A DNA stretch of 64,000 nucleotides from Sphingobacteriales bacterium JAD_PAG50586_3 (GCA_023213195.1 CP096135.1:1010616-1074615); one strand, 5' to 3'. Numbered from the stretch's first letter, positions 1 through 10,337 are shown. Notes: generated by a model from the sequence alone, not told the origin. Numbers and translations: made by a program.

Positions 1-415
1 TATTGGCGCCGACGATTACCTGATAAAGCCCTTTAAATTTATAGAGCTTAATGCCCGGGTAAATGCCCTGTTAAGGCGTGGCCAGCAAGCAGAAACACAA
101 CCCGTTCAGCCTAAAAATATTTATACCATTGCCGATTTGGTGGTGAACGACGATGCTAAAACCGTTTCCCGCAACAATACCGATATATTGCTAACCGCAA
201 CCGAATACCGCCTATTGCTGGCGCTAATTAAAAGCAGGGATAAGGTACTTTCCCGCGTTGATTTGTTAGAAAGCGCCTGGGATATAAACTTTAACTTAGG
301 TACCAACGTGGTTGATGTTTATATTAATTACCTGCGTAAAAAAGTTGATACCGATTATTCTACCAAACTAATACACACCGTTGTAGGTATGGGTTATGTG
401 CTAAGGGAAAAATGA
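1..415 (+). CDS. OmpR-family response regulator, C-terminal part (cut by window edge)
   Basis: The open frame runs in from the left edge (frame starting at base 2) and begins inside the receiver domain at GADDYLIKPF, the conserved Lys-Pro region after beta-5. A linker and a winged-helix DNA-binding domain follow (TATEYRLLLALI, then NVVDVYINYLRKKVD and the wing GMGYVLRE), so it is an OmpR/PhoB-class transcription regulator. The TTG near base 137 is not a real start, because the receiver domain lies upstream of it. Its stop overlaps the ATG of the kinase gene (ATGA), showing translational coupling and a cognate pair. The phosphoacceptor Asp lies outside the window. Target genes cannot be deduced, although usp and sulP directly downstream are candidates. 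Confidence 0.93.
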   Translation, partial: IGADDYLIKPFKFIELNARVNALLRRGQQAETQPVQPKNIYTIADLVVNDDAKTVSRNNTDILLTATEYRLLLALIKSRDKVLSRVDLLESAWDINFNLGTNVVDVYINYLRKKVDTDYSTKLIHTVVGMGYVLREK

Positions 416-1794
416 AAACTACAAATAAATTAGCCATACTATTAGGTATTGTTTGCATATCATTAGTGGTAGCATTTGGTAGTATTATATACTATATTTT
501 TGATAAATATTCATACGTTGACTTTTACAAAAGGCTGGAAACACGGGTTAGTATATCGGCCCGGTATAATTTAGGAAATGATACTACAAACGCCGAAAAT
601 TTAAAGCTATTAAAGAAACAGCATTTAGAGCAACTGGAAAATGAGCACGAGTATTTAATTCCATTTTCAGCCGGCATGTCGGTAGTTGATACAGCCCAGA
701 AGTACAACCTGCCCACAGGCTTTTTAAAAGAAATTAATAGCAAAGGTAAGGCCCAGGCCAAAAGTGGAAATACATTTTTTGCCGGTAGCATACATAGTAA
801 TAAAAAAACAGGCAACCAATACTATGTAATAGTATCGGCAGGCAACTATTACGTATCGCACCACCTGTTGTTTTTGCGCAATATTATTATTGTGGGTGTG
901 GTGCTTACGTTGCTAATTGTACTCTCTTTTTCTATCTATTTTTCTAAACATATTTTCGACCCTATAAGGGAGATAACTTTAAAGGTTAAAAAGATAAGTA
1001 CCGAAAATATACACCACAGGCTTAGCAGCGATAATTACAAAAGCAGTAACGAGATAGCGGAGCTTGCCAATACCTTTAACGATTTGCTAAGCCGGGTTGA
1101 AACAGCCTTTGAAATACAGAAAAACTTCATCAGCAACGCGTCGCATGAGTTGCGCACGCCCCTTACTTCTATTATTGGAGAGGCCGATGTATCGTTACTA
1201 AAAACTCGCACACCTGAAGAGTACCAAAAATCGTTGCAAAATGTATTACAACAGGCCGAGCGGTTAGACCAGATATCAAAATCGCTGCTGTTTTTGGCCC
1301 AAACAGGGTATAAAGGCAATGCCATAGTTTTTGAAATGGTAAGGGTAGATGAGGTTATATGGCAAACCAAAGGGCTGATTGATAAAATTAACCCCGCCAA
1401 CCAAATACTGGTAGACCTTAGTCTGGTGCCCGAAGACCCTAAAAAGCTTAAAATAAATGGAAATGTGCAGTTGTTGCACCTTGCTTTTTCTAACATACTA
1501 AGCAATGCCTGCAAATACTCTAACAACAGCCCGGTAACGGTTTTTATAGCATCCAGCAACGCGCATGTTATAGTAACTATTAAAGACAAGGGCATTGGTA
1601 TTCCTGAAACAGACCTGCCCCACATTTACGACCCTTTCTTTAGGGCATCTAATACTAAAATGTTTGAAGGGTATGGCATTGGGCTGCCACTGGCGCGCAA
1701 CGTAATAAACCTGCACAAAGGCATGCTAACTGTAGATTCTAAAGTAAACGTACACACCACAGTGCAAATAAAAATACCCTTGTTTAAGGTATAA
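412..1794 (+). CDS. Sensor histidine kinase (CusS-like architecture)
   Basis: Protein of 460 residues. One membrane segment is near residues 7-28 and a second near 155-178, enclosing a periplasmic sensor region of about 125 residues with no recognised domain. A HAMP linker (about 180-232) and a HisKA domain follow, with the phosphoacceptor His at residue 245 in ASHELRTPL. The ATPase domain has the N box (SNILSNACKYS), G1 (DKGIGIP) and G2 (GYGIGLPLA). It overlaps the response regulator gene by 4 nt, so the two form a two-component system. The ligand is unknown. The heavy-metal sensor family is a resemblance in layout only; no metal-binding motif is obvious in the periplasmic part. The reading frame is intact. 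Confidence 0.93.
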   Translation: MKTTNKLAILLGIVCISLVVAFGSIIYYIFDKYSYVDFYKRLETRVSISARYNLGNDTTNAENLKLLKKQHLEQLENEHEYLIPFSAGMSVVDTAQKYNLPTGFLKEINSKGKAQAKSGNTFFAGSIHSNKKTGNQYYVIVSAGNYYVSHHLLFLRNIIIVGVVLTLLIVLSFSIYFSKHIFDPIREITLKVKKISTENIHHRLSSDNYKSSNEIAELANTFNDLLSRVETAFEIQKNFISNASHELRTPLTSIIGEADVSLLKTRTPEEYQKSLQNVLQQAERLDQISKSLLFLAQTGYKGNAIVFEMVRVDEVIWQTKGLIDKINPANQILVDLSLVPEDPKKLKINGNVQLLHLAFSNILSNACKYSNNSPVTVFIASSNAHVIVTIKDKGIGIPETDLPHIYDPFFRASNTKMFEGYGIGLPLARNVINLHKGMLTVDSKVNVHTTVQIKIPLFKV

Positions 1795-1879
1795 TCTGCT
1801 TAATTCTAATTGTTTTCTAATGCGTCTCTTAGTAGCTGTTAATATGGCTGCTATTTTTTTGTGGGGTAAATTTTAAATA

Positions 1880-2362
1880 ATGGCGCATACAATTTTAGTC
1901 CCTACCGATTTGCGCGTAGCATCGCTAAACACATTAAAGCTGGCCTTAGATTTTATAGAGGAAAGCAATGTAAGGGTAGTGCTTATGTATGCTGAGTATT
2001 TAGATAGTTCTATTACTGATTTGTTGTTCTACAGCCGTAAATCAAGGGTAAGCAATACCGTTACCGATGAGTTTAAAGAGGCACTTGAAATTTTGCGCAA
2101 CAGGTTTGAAGGCAAGCTACTGGGCAATATTGTTATAGAGCGGTTTCATGGTTACAATAGCAATGCACTTAGCAACTTTGTTGATGCCCATAAGGCAGAT
2201 TCCGTGTTTTTGCCTAAAAGCTACCAACTGGTAACAAGCTCAAAATCATTCAACCCAATACCACTAATAAGCAAGTTAAAGTTGCCAATAAATTATATGG
2301 ACTGGCAATCCACCCCAGGCAATATTACAGAGCGTGAACAACTTACGGCCCTGTTTACTTAA
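1880..2362 (+). CDS. UspA-like universal stress protein
   Basis: Protein of 160 residues opening with AHTILVPTDL, the usual first strand and loop of a UspA fold, then a helix (NTLKLALDFI) and the strand VRVVLMYAEY. The nucleotide-binding G-2x-G-9x-G motif is not evident, so it is probably a non-ATP-binding or diverged member. It sits 11 nt upstream of the SulP transporter, which suggests a shared transcript. In bacteria, UspA-type domains are often fused to or encoded beside ion and anion transporters, so a regulatory role on the neighbour is plausible but not shown. The start ATG is the first in frame and the gene is intact. Confidence 0.75.
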   Translation: MAHTILVPTDLRVASLNTLKLALDFIEESNVRVVLMYAEYLDSSITDLLFYSRKSRVSNTVTDEFKEALEILRNRFEGKLLGNIVIERFHGYNSNALSNFVDAHKADSVFLPKSYQLVTSSKSFNPIPLISKLKLPINYMDWQSTPGNITEREQLTALFT

Positions 2363-2373
2363 CAAAAAATGGT

Positions 2374-3762
2374 ATGCACAAAAACCAATTTCCTACAACA
2401 CCCTTAGGGCGACTAAAGTTGTTTTTCACCTTTTACGATTCGCGCTGGGAAGACCTTACCCGAAATGGCTGGGCCAAAATTGTTTACAGCGATTTTAGTG
2501 CCGGGCTTATTGTAGCCATGACAGCCATACCAATGGCAATGGGCTTTGCAATGGCAATGGGTATGCGGCCCGAGCATGGCATTATTGCCGGTGCTTTAGC
2601 CTGTGTAGTAGGCCGCACTTTTGGCGGGTCTAAATACCAGGTATACGGCCCTACAGCCGCTTTTATTCCGGTTATTGGTGCCCTAATTGCCAAATACGGG
2701 CCTGCCAGTGGGGGTAATTTTGAAGAAGCCCATGGGTTTTTAATATTGGTATCAATAATATCAGGCATTATACTCATTTTTATGGGCCTTTTTGGCTTTG
2801 GGCGCTTTGCCAAACTGGTGCCAAATTCTATTATTGTAGGCTTTACCATTGGCATAGCGGTTTCTATTGCACTAACTAATTTTGAGGATATATTGGGTAT
2901 AGAATCGTTTAAAGACTTTATTGGTCAGGACGATGGTATAAACGGCGGGTTGGTACACAACATAAAATCGGCCTTTGGCAATATTGATAAGATTAATGTA
3001 TGGTCTATATTTTTGGGTGTTTTAACATTTGGTTTAGCCAAGGGGTTGTTGCGCATTTCTGTATTCATCCCCGGCCCTGTAATTGCCATGGCCACGGCAA
3101 CGGTTCTATCTGCAACCCTATTGGCCGATAAAAACATCATCTTAGTAAAAGACCTTTACGGCTCTATACCCAACAACTTTTTTGTGTTTACACCGCCATC
3201 ACTGCCCGGTTTTGATGCGGCCATAATGGGCGATATTATCTACTTTGTGTTGGCCATAGTTTTTGTGTCGGGGGTAGAGAGTATCCTATGCTCATCAATG
3301 GCAGATAAGCTGGCAGAAAACAAGGGCACACCATTTAACCCCGATAAAGAATTTTTTGGCCAGGGCATGGTGCAAATTATTACCCCATTGGTACAGGGCT
3401 TTCCGTGCACAGGCGCTTTGGCGCGCACTGCTACCAGCATTAAGGCGGGGGCCAAAACACCGCTTGCAGGCTATTTTAAAGCCGTGTTAAAGCTAACTAT
3501 GGCATTTTACCTTGCGCAGTACCTAGAGCTTATTCCTATGGCGTGTATTGGCGGTATTTTGGTGTGGGTGGCTACTAACATGATTAAACCATCTGAAATA
3601 AAAGAAATAAAACACTTAGGCAGGTTTGAATTTGCTATGATGGTGTACACCGCGGTAATGGTACCCGTTACCGATTTTTTAACCGGCGTATTATCGGCCT
3701 TAATAATATACTTTGTAGTAAAGGCAACATTTAAAAGGCGGTTAGCGAAACAGAATAAATAG
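2374..3762 (+). CDS. SulP-family anion permease without STAS domain
   Basis: Protein of 462 residues with about 10-12 hydrophobic segments. The start region carries the SulP signature: the residues after DFSAGLIVAMTAIPMAMGFA and the segment YGPTAAFIPV are typical of the family's transport core. Families with this fold move sulfate, bicarbonate or other anions; the substrate cannot be read from sequence. The usual cytoplasmic C-terminal STAS domain is missing, since the protein stops at KRRLAKQNK right after the last membrane segment. Short bacterial SulP proteins lacking STAS are known. The upstream UspA-like gene might supply a separate soluble partner (inference). A strong bidirectional terminator follows at 3793. 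Confidence 0.88.
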   Translation: MHKNQFPTTPLGRLKLFFTFYDSRWEDLTRNGWAKIVYSDFSAGLIVAMTAIPMAMGFAMAMGMRPEHGIIAGALACVVGRTFGGSKYQVYGPTAAFIPVIGALIAKYGPASGGNFEEAHGFLILVSIISGIILIFMGLFGFGRFAKLVPNSIIVGFTIGIAVSIALTNFEDILGIESFKDFIGQDDGINGGLVHNIKSAFGNIDKINVWSIFLGVLTFGLAKGLLRISVFIPGPVIAMATATVLSATLLADKNIILVKDLYGSIPNNFFVFTPPSLPGFDAAIMGDIIYFVLAIVFVSGVESILCSSMADKLAENKGTPFNPDKEFFGQGMVQIITPLVQGFPCTGALARTATSIKAGAKTPLAGYFKAVLKLTMAFYLAQYLELIPMACIGGILVWVATNMIKPSEIKEIKHLGRFEFAMMVYTAVMVPVTDFLTGVLSALIIYFVVKATFKRRLAKQNK

Positions 3763-3792
3763 CAGTTTTTCCATAGGTTTAATAAAGCAACT

Positions 3793-3817
3793 GGCCCCTT
3801 AGTAGCAGGGGCCTTTT
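3793..3817. terminator. Intrinsic terminator after sulP
   Basis: Perfect 7-bp stem GGCCCCT (3793-3799) / AGGGGCC (3807-3813) with a 7-nt loop, followed by TTTT. Flanking AAAGCAA and TTGCTTT extend the pairing, so it can work in both directions. Confidence 0.85.
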
Positions 3818-3869
3818 GCTTTAATATAATGTTACAACCATAAGAAAGGGTAGGGGAGTTGATTTTTAG

Positions 3870-3877
3870 TACTTTTG
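3870..3877 (+). promoter_or_regulatory. Bacteroidota -7 box of asnS
   Basis: TACTTTTG matches TAnnTTTG and lies 21 nt before the asnS ATG. No TTG is seen at the ideal distance, so only the -7 element is supported. Confidence 0.55.
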
Positions 3878-3898
3878 CAACCTTAAAAAATTTTAGCG

Positions 3899-5289
3899 AT
3901 GAGCAAAAGGGCAATTATTGCAGATGTTTTAAAAGCCGGAGAATACGGTAAGCAGGTTTTGGTAAAAGGCTGGGTGCGCACCAAACGCGACAGTAAAAAC
4001 GTGGTTTTTATAGCCTTGAACGATGGTTCTATTATCCACAACCTACAAATTGTAGTAAACCCTGCCAATTTTGATGAGAATGTGCTTAAACAGGCATCTA
4101 CCGGTGCTTGTATTGCCGTAAGCGGTACATTGGTAGAAAGCCCTGCCGCAGGGCAACCTGTAGAGTTGCAGGCCGAAACTTTAGAGGTGTACGGCACTGC
4201 CGACCCGGAGACTTTCCCCTTACAGAAAAAAGGCCATACCCTTGAGTTTTTAAGGGATATTGCCCACTTGCGTCCACGTACCAACACCTTTGGCGCGGTG
4301 TTTCGTGTGCGCCACGCCCTAGCCTATGCTGTACATAAGTTTTTTAACGATAAAGGCTTTTTCTACATCCATACACCAATTGTTACCGCCAGCGATGCTG
4401 AAGGGGCAGGCGAAATGTTCCGTGTAACGAATTTAGACCCTATTAACCCACCCCTAAACGAAGAGGGTAAGGTTGATTATAAAGAAGACTTTTTGGCCGT
4501 GAAACTAACCTTACAGTAAGTGGGCAGTTAGAAGGCGAGTTGTTTGCCCTAGCATTATCTAACATCTACACATTTGGGCCAACCTTCCGTGCCGAGAATT
4601 CTAACACCGCGCGCCACTTAGCTGAGTTCTGGATGATTGAACCTGAGATGGCTTTTTATGAGTTGGAAGACAACATGGAGCTTGCGCAGGAGTTTATCCA
4701 GTACTGCGTTAAATATGCCCTTGATAACTGCAAAGACGATTTGGAGTTCCTAAACAAGATGTACGATAAGGAATTGCTTACCCGCCTAAACTTTGTGGTA
4801 GATAACAATTTTGAACGCGTAAGCTATACCGATGCAGTTGAGATATTAAAGGCTAGCGGACAGAAATTTGAGTTTAAGGTAGATTGGGGTACCGATTTAC
4901 AAAGCGAGCATGAGCGCTATTTGGTAGAGAAACACTTTACCAAGCCTGTTATCCTGTTCAACTACCCTAAAGACATTAAATCGTTCTACATGAAACAGAA
5001 CGACGATGGCAAAACCGTGCGTGCCATGGATGTGTTATTCCCGGGTATTGGTGAGATTATTGGCGGCTCGCAACGCGAGGAGAATTACGATAAACTATTA
5101 AACCGCATTAACGAGTTGGGCATGGACCCTGAAACCCTTTGGTGGTATTTAGAAAGCCGGAAGTTCGGTACCGCGCCACACGCTGGTTTCGGCCTTGGAT
5201 TTGAGCGTTTGGTATTATTCGTAACCGGCATGGCCAACATCCGCGATGTGATACCTTTCCCCCGCACACCAAAAAATGCAGAGTTTTAA
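3899..5289 (+). CDS. asnS: Asparaginyl-tRNA synthetase (one-base frameshift)
   Basis: Class IIb aminoacyl-tRNA synthetase that charges tRNA-Asn; about 464 residues once the frame is restored. An N-terminal OB-fold anticodon-binding domain ([12 protein letters not shown], about residues 18-110) is followed by the class II core: motif 2 region [20 protein letters not shown], then [10 protein letters not shown] and motif 3 [10 protein letters not shown]. The frame breaks at the T-run 4490-4494. One extra T there gives the expected [19 protein letters not shown] instead of the observed [14 protein letters not shown], and everything downstream fits. An essential gene is unlikely to be truly broken, so this looks like a sequencing error. 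Alone between its own -7 box and a bidirectional terminator, it is probably monocistronic. Confidence 0.93.
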
Positions 5290-5380
5290 CTAGGATTATT
5301 GGGATTTTATTTGATTAAAGAGATTAAAAAAGGGAGCGATTTTCAATTCGCGAATTGAAAAATATACTTTGATTTATTAA

Positions 5381-5410
5381 AAAAGGGAAGCATTAATTGC
5401 TTCCCTTTTT
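5381..5410. terminator. Bidirectional terminator between asnS and the efflux operon
   Basis: Stem AAAAGGGAAGCA with TTGCTTCCCTTTT across a short AT loop, ending in a T-run on both strands. It serves the convergent asnS (plus strand) and emrB-like (minus strand) genes. Confidence 0.8.
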
Positions 5411-5466
5411 GTTATCCTTAAAATCTATTTAATCACTATTAATCTGCGGTTCAGACAAAAGAAGTA

Positions 5467-7067
5467 TTAATGCACCCCACCACCTTCTTCTGCTGTTGGG
5501 GGTTTGGCCTTAATAGTACGGGCCATTAGTATAAGGGGTATACAACACAAAATAAACAGGGTGATGTATTGCAAAATATCAATGTATGTGAGTAGCGATG
5601 CCTGTGCAAACACCTTGCGTTCCATAATGGAGTAGGCTTGTTGCTGTGCTACATTAATATCGCTGGTAAAGCGCATAAAGTTATTTACCAAACCATTAAA
5701 AGTGTCGTTAAAAGCCGTGTTTGTTGTTGATATGTTAGGTAGCAAATCGTTACGGTGTTGCGCGGTTTGGGTAACGGTAATTACCCCGATAATAGCCACA
5801 CTTAATGAGCCACCTATCTGGCGTATCATATTCATAAGGCCCGATGCCTGTGTTAAATCGCGCCCTTGTAAACCGGCTAATGCCAGGTTGCTAATGGGTA
5901 CAAAAATAAAACCCAATCCTAAGCCACGTATCAATAAAGGCCAAAAGAAATAACTCTCGCTGGTGGCAGTGGTAAGGATAAACGATATCCACCCAACAAA
6001 TATTGCGGTAAGCGAAAAGCCAATTACAATAAGTATTTTAGGATTAAAGCCATTTTGCAGCAAACGCCCTACCAACGGCATACTCATACCAGAAAGCAAT
6101 GCCCCGGGAATAAATATAGCACCGGTATCGGTAGCTGTAAACCCTAAAAAGCGTTGCATAAACAACGGCAACACAAACACCGACCCAAAAAGCACAAAAC
6201 CCAGTATAAACTGCAGTGTTATACCAATAGCCAGGTTACCTTTTTTAAGTACCGATAGGTCTACAATAGGCTCTCGCGTGTTGTACATTTTGTAGATAAA
6301 CCCTACAATGCCAATAACAGCAAGGGCGGCTACAACCATTATAAATTTCGATTCAAACCAATCGTTTTGCTCACCCTGCTCAAGAAAGAGCTGTAAAGAA
6401 CCAATGCCTATAATCAGCAGGAACAGGCCAAACCAGTCCATGCCGCGTGTAGGCTTAGGAATAAATGGATTGTCTTTTACAAATTGTAGGGTAAGTATAA
6501 AGGCTATTATACCTACGGGAATGTTAACCGTAAAAATTACTGGCCACTCGTAATGGTCGATAAGGTAACCGCCGGTAACAGGGCCAAGGGTAGGGCCAAG
6601 GATAACACCCATACCAAAAACGCCATGGCCATGCCAATCTTCTTTTTAGGGTATATCTCTACCAATATACTTTGGGCAGTAGTTAGCAGCGCGCCGCCGC
6701 CAATACCTTGTATAAAGCGCCAAAAAACAAGCTCCCAAATGCCGGTAGAATTCGCACACATAAAAGAGCCAAAAGTAAATATGGCTATAGAGGCTGCAAA
6801 GTAGTTTTTACGCCCAAAGCGGGCACTAAGCCAACCACTCATTGGCACTACAATAACGTTGGCAATGGCATACGAAGCAATTACCCATGTAATCTCTGTA
6901 ACTGTAGCGCCCAGCGCACCCATAAGGGTAGTGGTGGCTACGTTTACAATGGTGGTATCTATCAACTCCAACAATGCGCACAGTACCACCGTAATGGTGA
7001 TAACCGCCCTGCGCCAGCCATACTCTACTAGCGCATCGGGGTCGTATACTAATGGTTTTGTTTCCAT
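5467..7067 (-). CDS. DHA2-family drug:H+ antiporter, EmrB-like (frameshift)
   Basis: Fourteen-helix major facilitator pump of the DHA2 class, about 530 residues when joined. The N-terminal part (7067 to about 6620) has motif A in SGWLSARFGRKNYF. The remainder begins with motif C, GVILGPTLGPVTGGYL, the antiporter signature. The break lies at about 6614-6623 beside an A-run; one added base joins MAMA to FGMGVILGP. It is the last gene of a minus-strand operon with an EmrA-like fusion protein, a TolC-like channel and TetR, so it should form a tripartite pump expelling drugs or other hydrophobic compounds across both membranes. Substrates are not predictable. The C-terminus is short and charged, with no added domain. 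Confidence 0.9.
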
Positions 7068-7096
7068 TTTTAAATTCTATCTATCATTATTAAAGT

Positions 7097-7120
7097 CCCT
7101 TTCTCCCCACGGGGAAAGGG
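7097..7120. repeat. Intergenic palindrome inside the emrA-emrB gap
   Basis: CCCTTTCTCCCC / GGGGAAAGGG inverted repeat followed by ATTTAGGGATAGGGGTG. It is a member of the GC-rich palindromic repeats seen throughout the window (compare 33460-33495). It lies between two genes of one operon, so the transcript would carry the hairpin. Confidence 0.6.
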
Positions 7121-7138
7121 ATTTAGGGATAGGGGTGT

Positions 7139-8247
7139 TTATTTAGTATCTACAGCAATGCTGCAATTCATACCCGGGCGTAACACGTATTCTTTTAGCT
7201 GCGTATTGTCTATTACAATTTTGACAGGCACACGCTGTACTACTTTTACAAAGTTTCCGCTGGAGTTATCAGGAGGAAGCAAAGAAAATTTAGCACCCGT
7301 GCCGGCTTGTATAGACTCTACCTTGCCTTCAAACTTCTGGCTGGGGTAAGCATCTACTTCTACAGTTACGGTTTGGCCTATTTTAATGTCTTCAATTTGT
7401 GTTTCTTTAAAGTTAGCCACAACCCATACTTTGCTGTTGTCTACTACGGTGCAGATAGACTGGCCTGGATTAACCAACTGACCCAACTGTATGCTTTTTC
7501 TCGAAACAAAGCCATCAGTAGGGGCTAACACGTATGCGTACGATAGGTTAAGCTTAGCCATATCTAAATCGCTTTTGCGTTGGTCTACCGTAATTTGTGC
7601 AAGCCTTATCTGGCGTTGTGCTGCGGTAGAACCTGCGCCCGATGCAGTGTATTGGTCTTTAGCTGTAATTAATTGCTTTTGCGCGGCTATTAGTTGCTTT
7701 TCAGCAGTTTCTTTAGCGGCCTTGGCATTGTCTAACTGTTGTTGCGTGGCCGATTTACCGTTGAATAGTGTTTGTATACGGTTAAAATCTTGCGTGGCCT
7801 GCCATACACGTACATCGGCAGCATCAACATTGGCTTGTGCTGTGCCTATGTTAGAGTTGCTAACGTTTGCATTGGCTACTGATGTTCCTGCATTTGCAGC
7901 AACCACGTCTACGTTGGCAATAGCATTATCTAAGGCAATTTGCGCCTGTTGCACTTTAATAGCAAGGTCGCGGCTGTCTAGTATAGCAAGGGTGTCGCCT
8001 TTCTTTACCTGTTGGTTATCCGCAACAAATATCTTGTCTACAAAACCCCCTACACGAAACGACATAGGGTATAGATTGGCTTCTATCTGCGAATTCTCTG
8101 TATTCTCATGCGCCATACCATATGTTATGCGGTTGTAGGCAAAAAATGCGCCGCCAAGCAGCACCACTCCTAATATTATGCGTATTATCAGGGTGTTTTT
8201 CTTTTTAGGTGCCTATGGGTGGTTTCTTCGTTTTGAACTGTTTCCAT
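7139..8247 (-). CDS. EmrA/HlyD-type membrane fusion protein (frameshift near N-terminus)
   Basis: Periplasmic adaptor linking the DHA2 pump to the outer-membrane channel. It has a single N-terminal membrane anchor (VVLLGGAFFAYNRITYG), a barrel-sandwich half-motif (GGFVDKIFVADNQQVKKGDTLAILD), a long Ala/Gln-rich coiled-coil hairpin (about residues 75-190 of the readable part), the returning lipoyl half (YVLAPTDGFVSRKSIQLGQLV) and a beta-barrel region. An ATG at 8247 opens METVQNEETT and shifts out of frame around 8205-8215 before the Lys-rich stretch ahead of the anchor. Deleting one base there would join it to the long frame, so I place the start at 8247. Without that correction the readable frame starts at 8167. 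Confidence 0.85.
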
Positions 8248-8293
8248 GGGTACTATATTTTTAAAAGTTCTTTATTGTGATTAGTTTTTTATC

Positions 8294-8335
8294 CCCTCTC
8301 TGGAGAGGGTGGCACAGCTATGCTGTGACGGGGTG
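8294..8335. repeat. Two-hairpin palindromic repeat between tolC and emrA genes
   Basis: CCCTCTC-TG-GAGAGGG (8294-8309) is followed by TGG, then CACAGC-TAT-GCTGTG (8313-8327) and ACGGGGTG. The same plan, with a different second palindrome, occurs at 33187-33230 and 42607-42660. Confidence 0.7.
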
Positions 8336-8340
8336 TGTTG

Positions 8341-9655
8341 TTATTTTCCTACTGATTTTAATAGTTTAAAGTAAGCCAGTTGGGCATCAATCTTAGCGTT
8401 TAGCAAGTTTATCTGTGCCTTGGAAAACAAACGCATCCGCATCCAATAAATCTGTTTGTAGGTTTATGCCGCCATCAACCCTGTTTTTAACCACGCGTTG
8501 GTTTTCTATAGCCTGGTCAAGGGCTTTTTGAGCTAAATCAATTTTGGCTTTAGATACCGAATAAGCATTGTAGTTGCCGTTAACTTCCATCTTAATACCG
8601 TCTTCTATAATGGTAGAGGTAAGTTGGCTTTGTATTACGTTTTGTTTTGCCTCGCGCACCAAAGCCCCCGATGAGTATAGGCTGGTAAGGTTCCACGACA
8701 GTGTAGCCCCTAAATCCCACGTTGCTTTAAAAGCATCTTGTTGAGGAAAAATACGCTGGTTGGGGTTGTTGTAGTAATAGTTAAACCCTGCCGTAAGCGT
8801 TGGCATATAGCCTGTGCGGGCATTTTTAACCCCGGCCTGGTAAACAAGGCTGCGGGTGTCTGCGGCTTTTTTATCGCTGCGATTGGCTATGGCATCTTTA
8901 ATCCACGCATCGGCAGGCTTTTGCTCAGCAGGTGGAAAAAGACTTGCTTCGTCAAACGAGTTTACCACCGTTTCGCCTTGCCCAAGCAAAATGTTTATGT
9001 TGTAGTTGGCGGTGCTTATGCCGCTCTCTACATCTACCTTGCTTATCTCTAAGTTAGATTTGTTAAGCGCTGTGCGTAACACATCGTTCTGTAGCATGGT
9101 GCCGGCGTTGTACATATTGGTAACATCGGTAATGCGGGTATCTGCAAGCTTTAGGTTTTCATCAACCAGTTTTAGTGTTTGTTGGCCTTTATATAAGTTA
9201 AGCACCGCGCTTATGGCATTAAAGCGAACATCGGTAGCATCCTTTTCTGCATCAAGTTTAGCTGCAGCTTCAAGGTACTGCGTGGTTTTTAAATTATTCT
9301 GGTTGCGCAGGCCGCCAAACAGGGTAGATTGTATACTAAGCCTGTTGGTAAACTGATTTAAAATTTGCGGGTTTAGCACCTGCGAGCCAAAGCCGGGAAT
9401 AGTTATGGTAAACGGCTCTATATTATCGCTTAGGCGGGTGTAGTTTGCATTTAGCGTAACCTGCGGAATAAACGAGTTTATGTTTTGGTCAACCTTGGCA
9501 TCGGCGGCATCAACCTTTGCTGTAGCTAGCTTTAGTTGCTTGCTATTATTAGTTGCCAGTTGCACCGCATTGTCTAGCGTAAGCTTTTGTGCTTGTGCAA
9601 CACCTGCTGCAAAGGCAAATATAGCAATGGTTGTTAGTGTTTTAAACGAATTCAT
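8341..9655 (-). CDS. TolC-like outer-membrane efflux channel (C-terminal frameshift)
   Basis: Outer-membrane factor of about 437 residues. It starts with a clear signal peptide (MNSFKTLTTIAIFAFAAGVAQA) and shows the duplicated OEP pattern (LTLDNAVQLATNNS near the start; NNLKTTQYLEAAAKLDAEKD and later repeats). The readable frame stops at 8393 with GTDKLAKR, but removing one G at 8418-8419 continues it as AQINLLNAKIDAQLAYFKLL and ends at 8341, the normal OEP C-terminus. It lies between tetR and the emrA-like gene on the same strand, and a predicted operator (9664-9679) sits just before its start codon. It should form the exit duct of the EmrAB-type pump. Confidence 0.9.
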
Positions 9656-9663
9656 ACTTTTGT

Positions 9664-9679
9664 TTAAACGTTTGTTTAA
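9664..9679. promoter_or_regulatory. Predicted TetR operator, copy A (before tolC-like gene)
   Basis: TTAAAC-GTTT-GTTTAA: the 6-bp arms are perfect inverted repeats with a 4-nt spacer, lying 9-24 nt upstream of the channel gene start (9655). The same arms occur in copy B (10347-10362) and, with one change, copy C (10433-10448). All are close to the ends of the tetR gene. Confidence 0.65.
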
Positions 9680-9696
9680 TTAATAGACAAAAAAAT

Positions 9697-10337
9697 TTAT
9701 GGCTTTAAAAAGCGTGTCATTAGGTCTTTAATGTGGGCTTTCATCCTATCCCTGTGTACTGATGAATAACAACCTTCTATAGTGCTTTCATTCATCATTT
9801 TTTTCACCATAAAAGGGTTGTTTACGTATAATTTAAGCGGGCCTATGATAGACATAATAGCCAGTTGCGGGTCTACTTCCCTAAACACGCCTTGCTTTAT
9901 ACCCTCTACAATTAGGCCACCAAAAGCCTGCTGATTATCGGCTAAGGCGTTTGCTTAAAAAATCGACAACGTGCTCGCGGTTTTCCGATGCAACTTCGGT
10001 AAACACAATATTCATAAAGCTGCGGTTATCAACCATACGGTCTACATAGCGGTCTATAATATAATACAGCTTATCCCATGCGTTTCCACCATTAGGAAAT
10101 CCTCTGTAAGGTATTGGCGTATGGTAACCATTTTACGCTCAATAACAGATATGTAAAGGTTTTCTTTAGATCCAAAGTAGTACGATACCATGGCAATGTT
10201 AATGTTGGCGTGCTTAGCAAGGTTGCGTATGCTTACACCGTCAAAGCCATGCTTAGAAAACAAATCCTCGGCTACGTCTAAGATTTGCTCTTTTTTTCAA
10301 ATCCCGGATCAGTAATATTGCTAACCGTCTTTTTCAC
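9697..10337 (-). CDS. TetR-family repressor of the adjacent efflux operon (several frameshifts)
   Basis: Helix-turn-helix repressor of roughly 210 residues. Reading from a GTG at 10337 gives KKTVSNITDPGFEKK, then (across a T7 run at 10288-10294) EQILDVAEDLFSKHGFDGVSIRNLAKHANINIAMVSYYFGSKENLY, a textbook TetR N-terminal HTH. Further one-base breaks near 10090 and 9955 must be mended to reach the ligand-binding part and the C-terminus FREVDPQLAIMSIIGPLKLY...RFLKP at 9697. First gene of the tetR-tolC-emrA-emrB set. Three inverted repeats TTAAAC-N4-GTTTAR around it suggest autoregulation and drug-inducible control of the pump. Three or more breaks in 640 bp could also mean a real pseudogene, but the same error type occurs in essential genes here. 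Confidence 0.8.

Noticed and set aside
5290..5466. A riboswitch or leader upstream of the efflux operon
   Set aside because: This gap lies at the 3' ends of both neighbouring genes, so it cannot be a leader; it holds a palindrome and a terminator.
7491..8138. 215-codon plus-strand frame opposite the EmrA-like gene
   Set aside because: It is the shadow of an Ala/Gln-rich coiled coil; its composition (Ala, Ser, Cys) and lack of any motif show it is not a gene.
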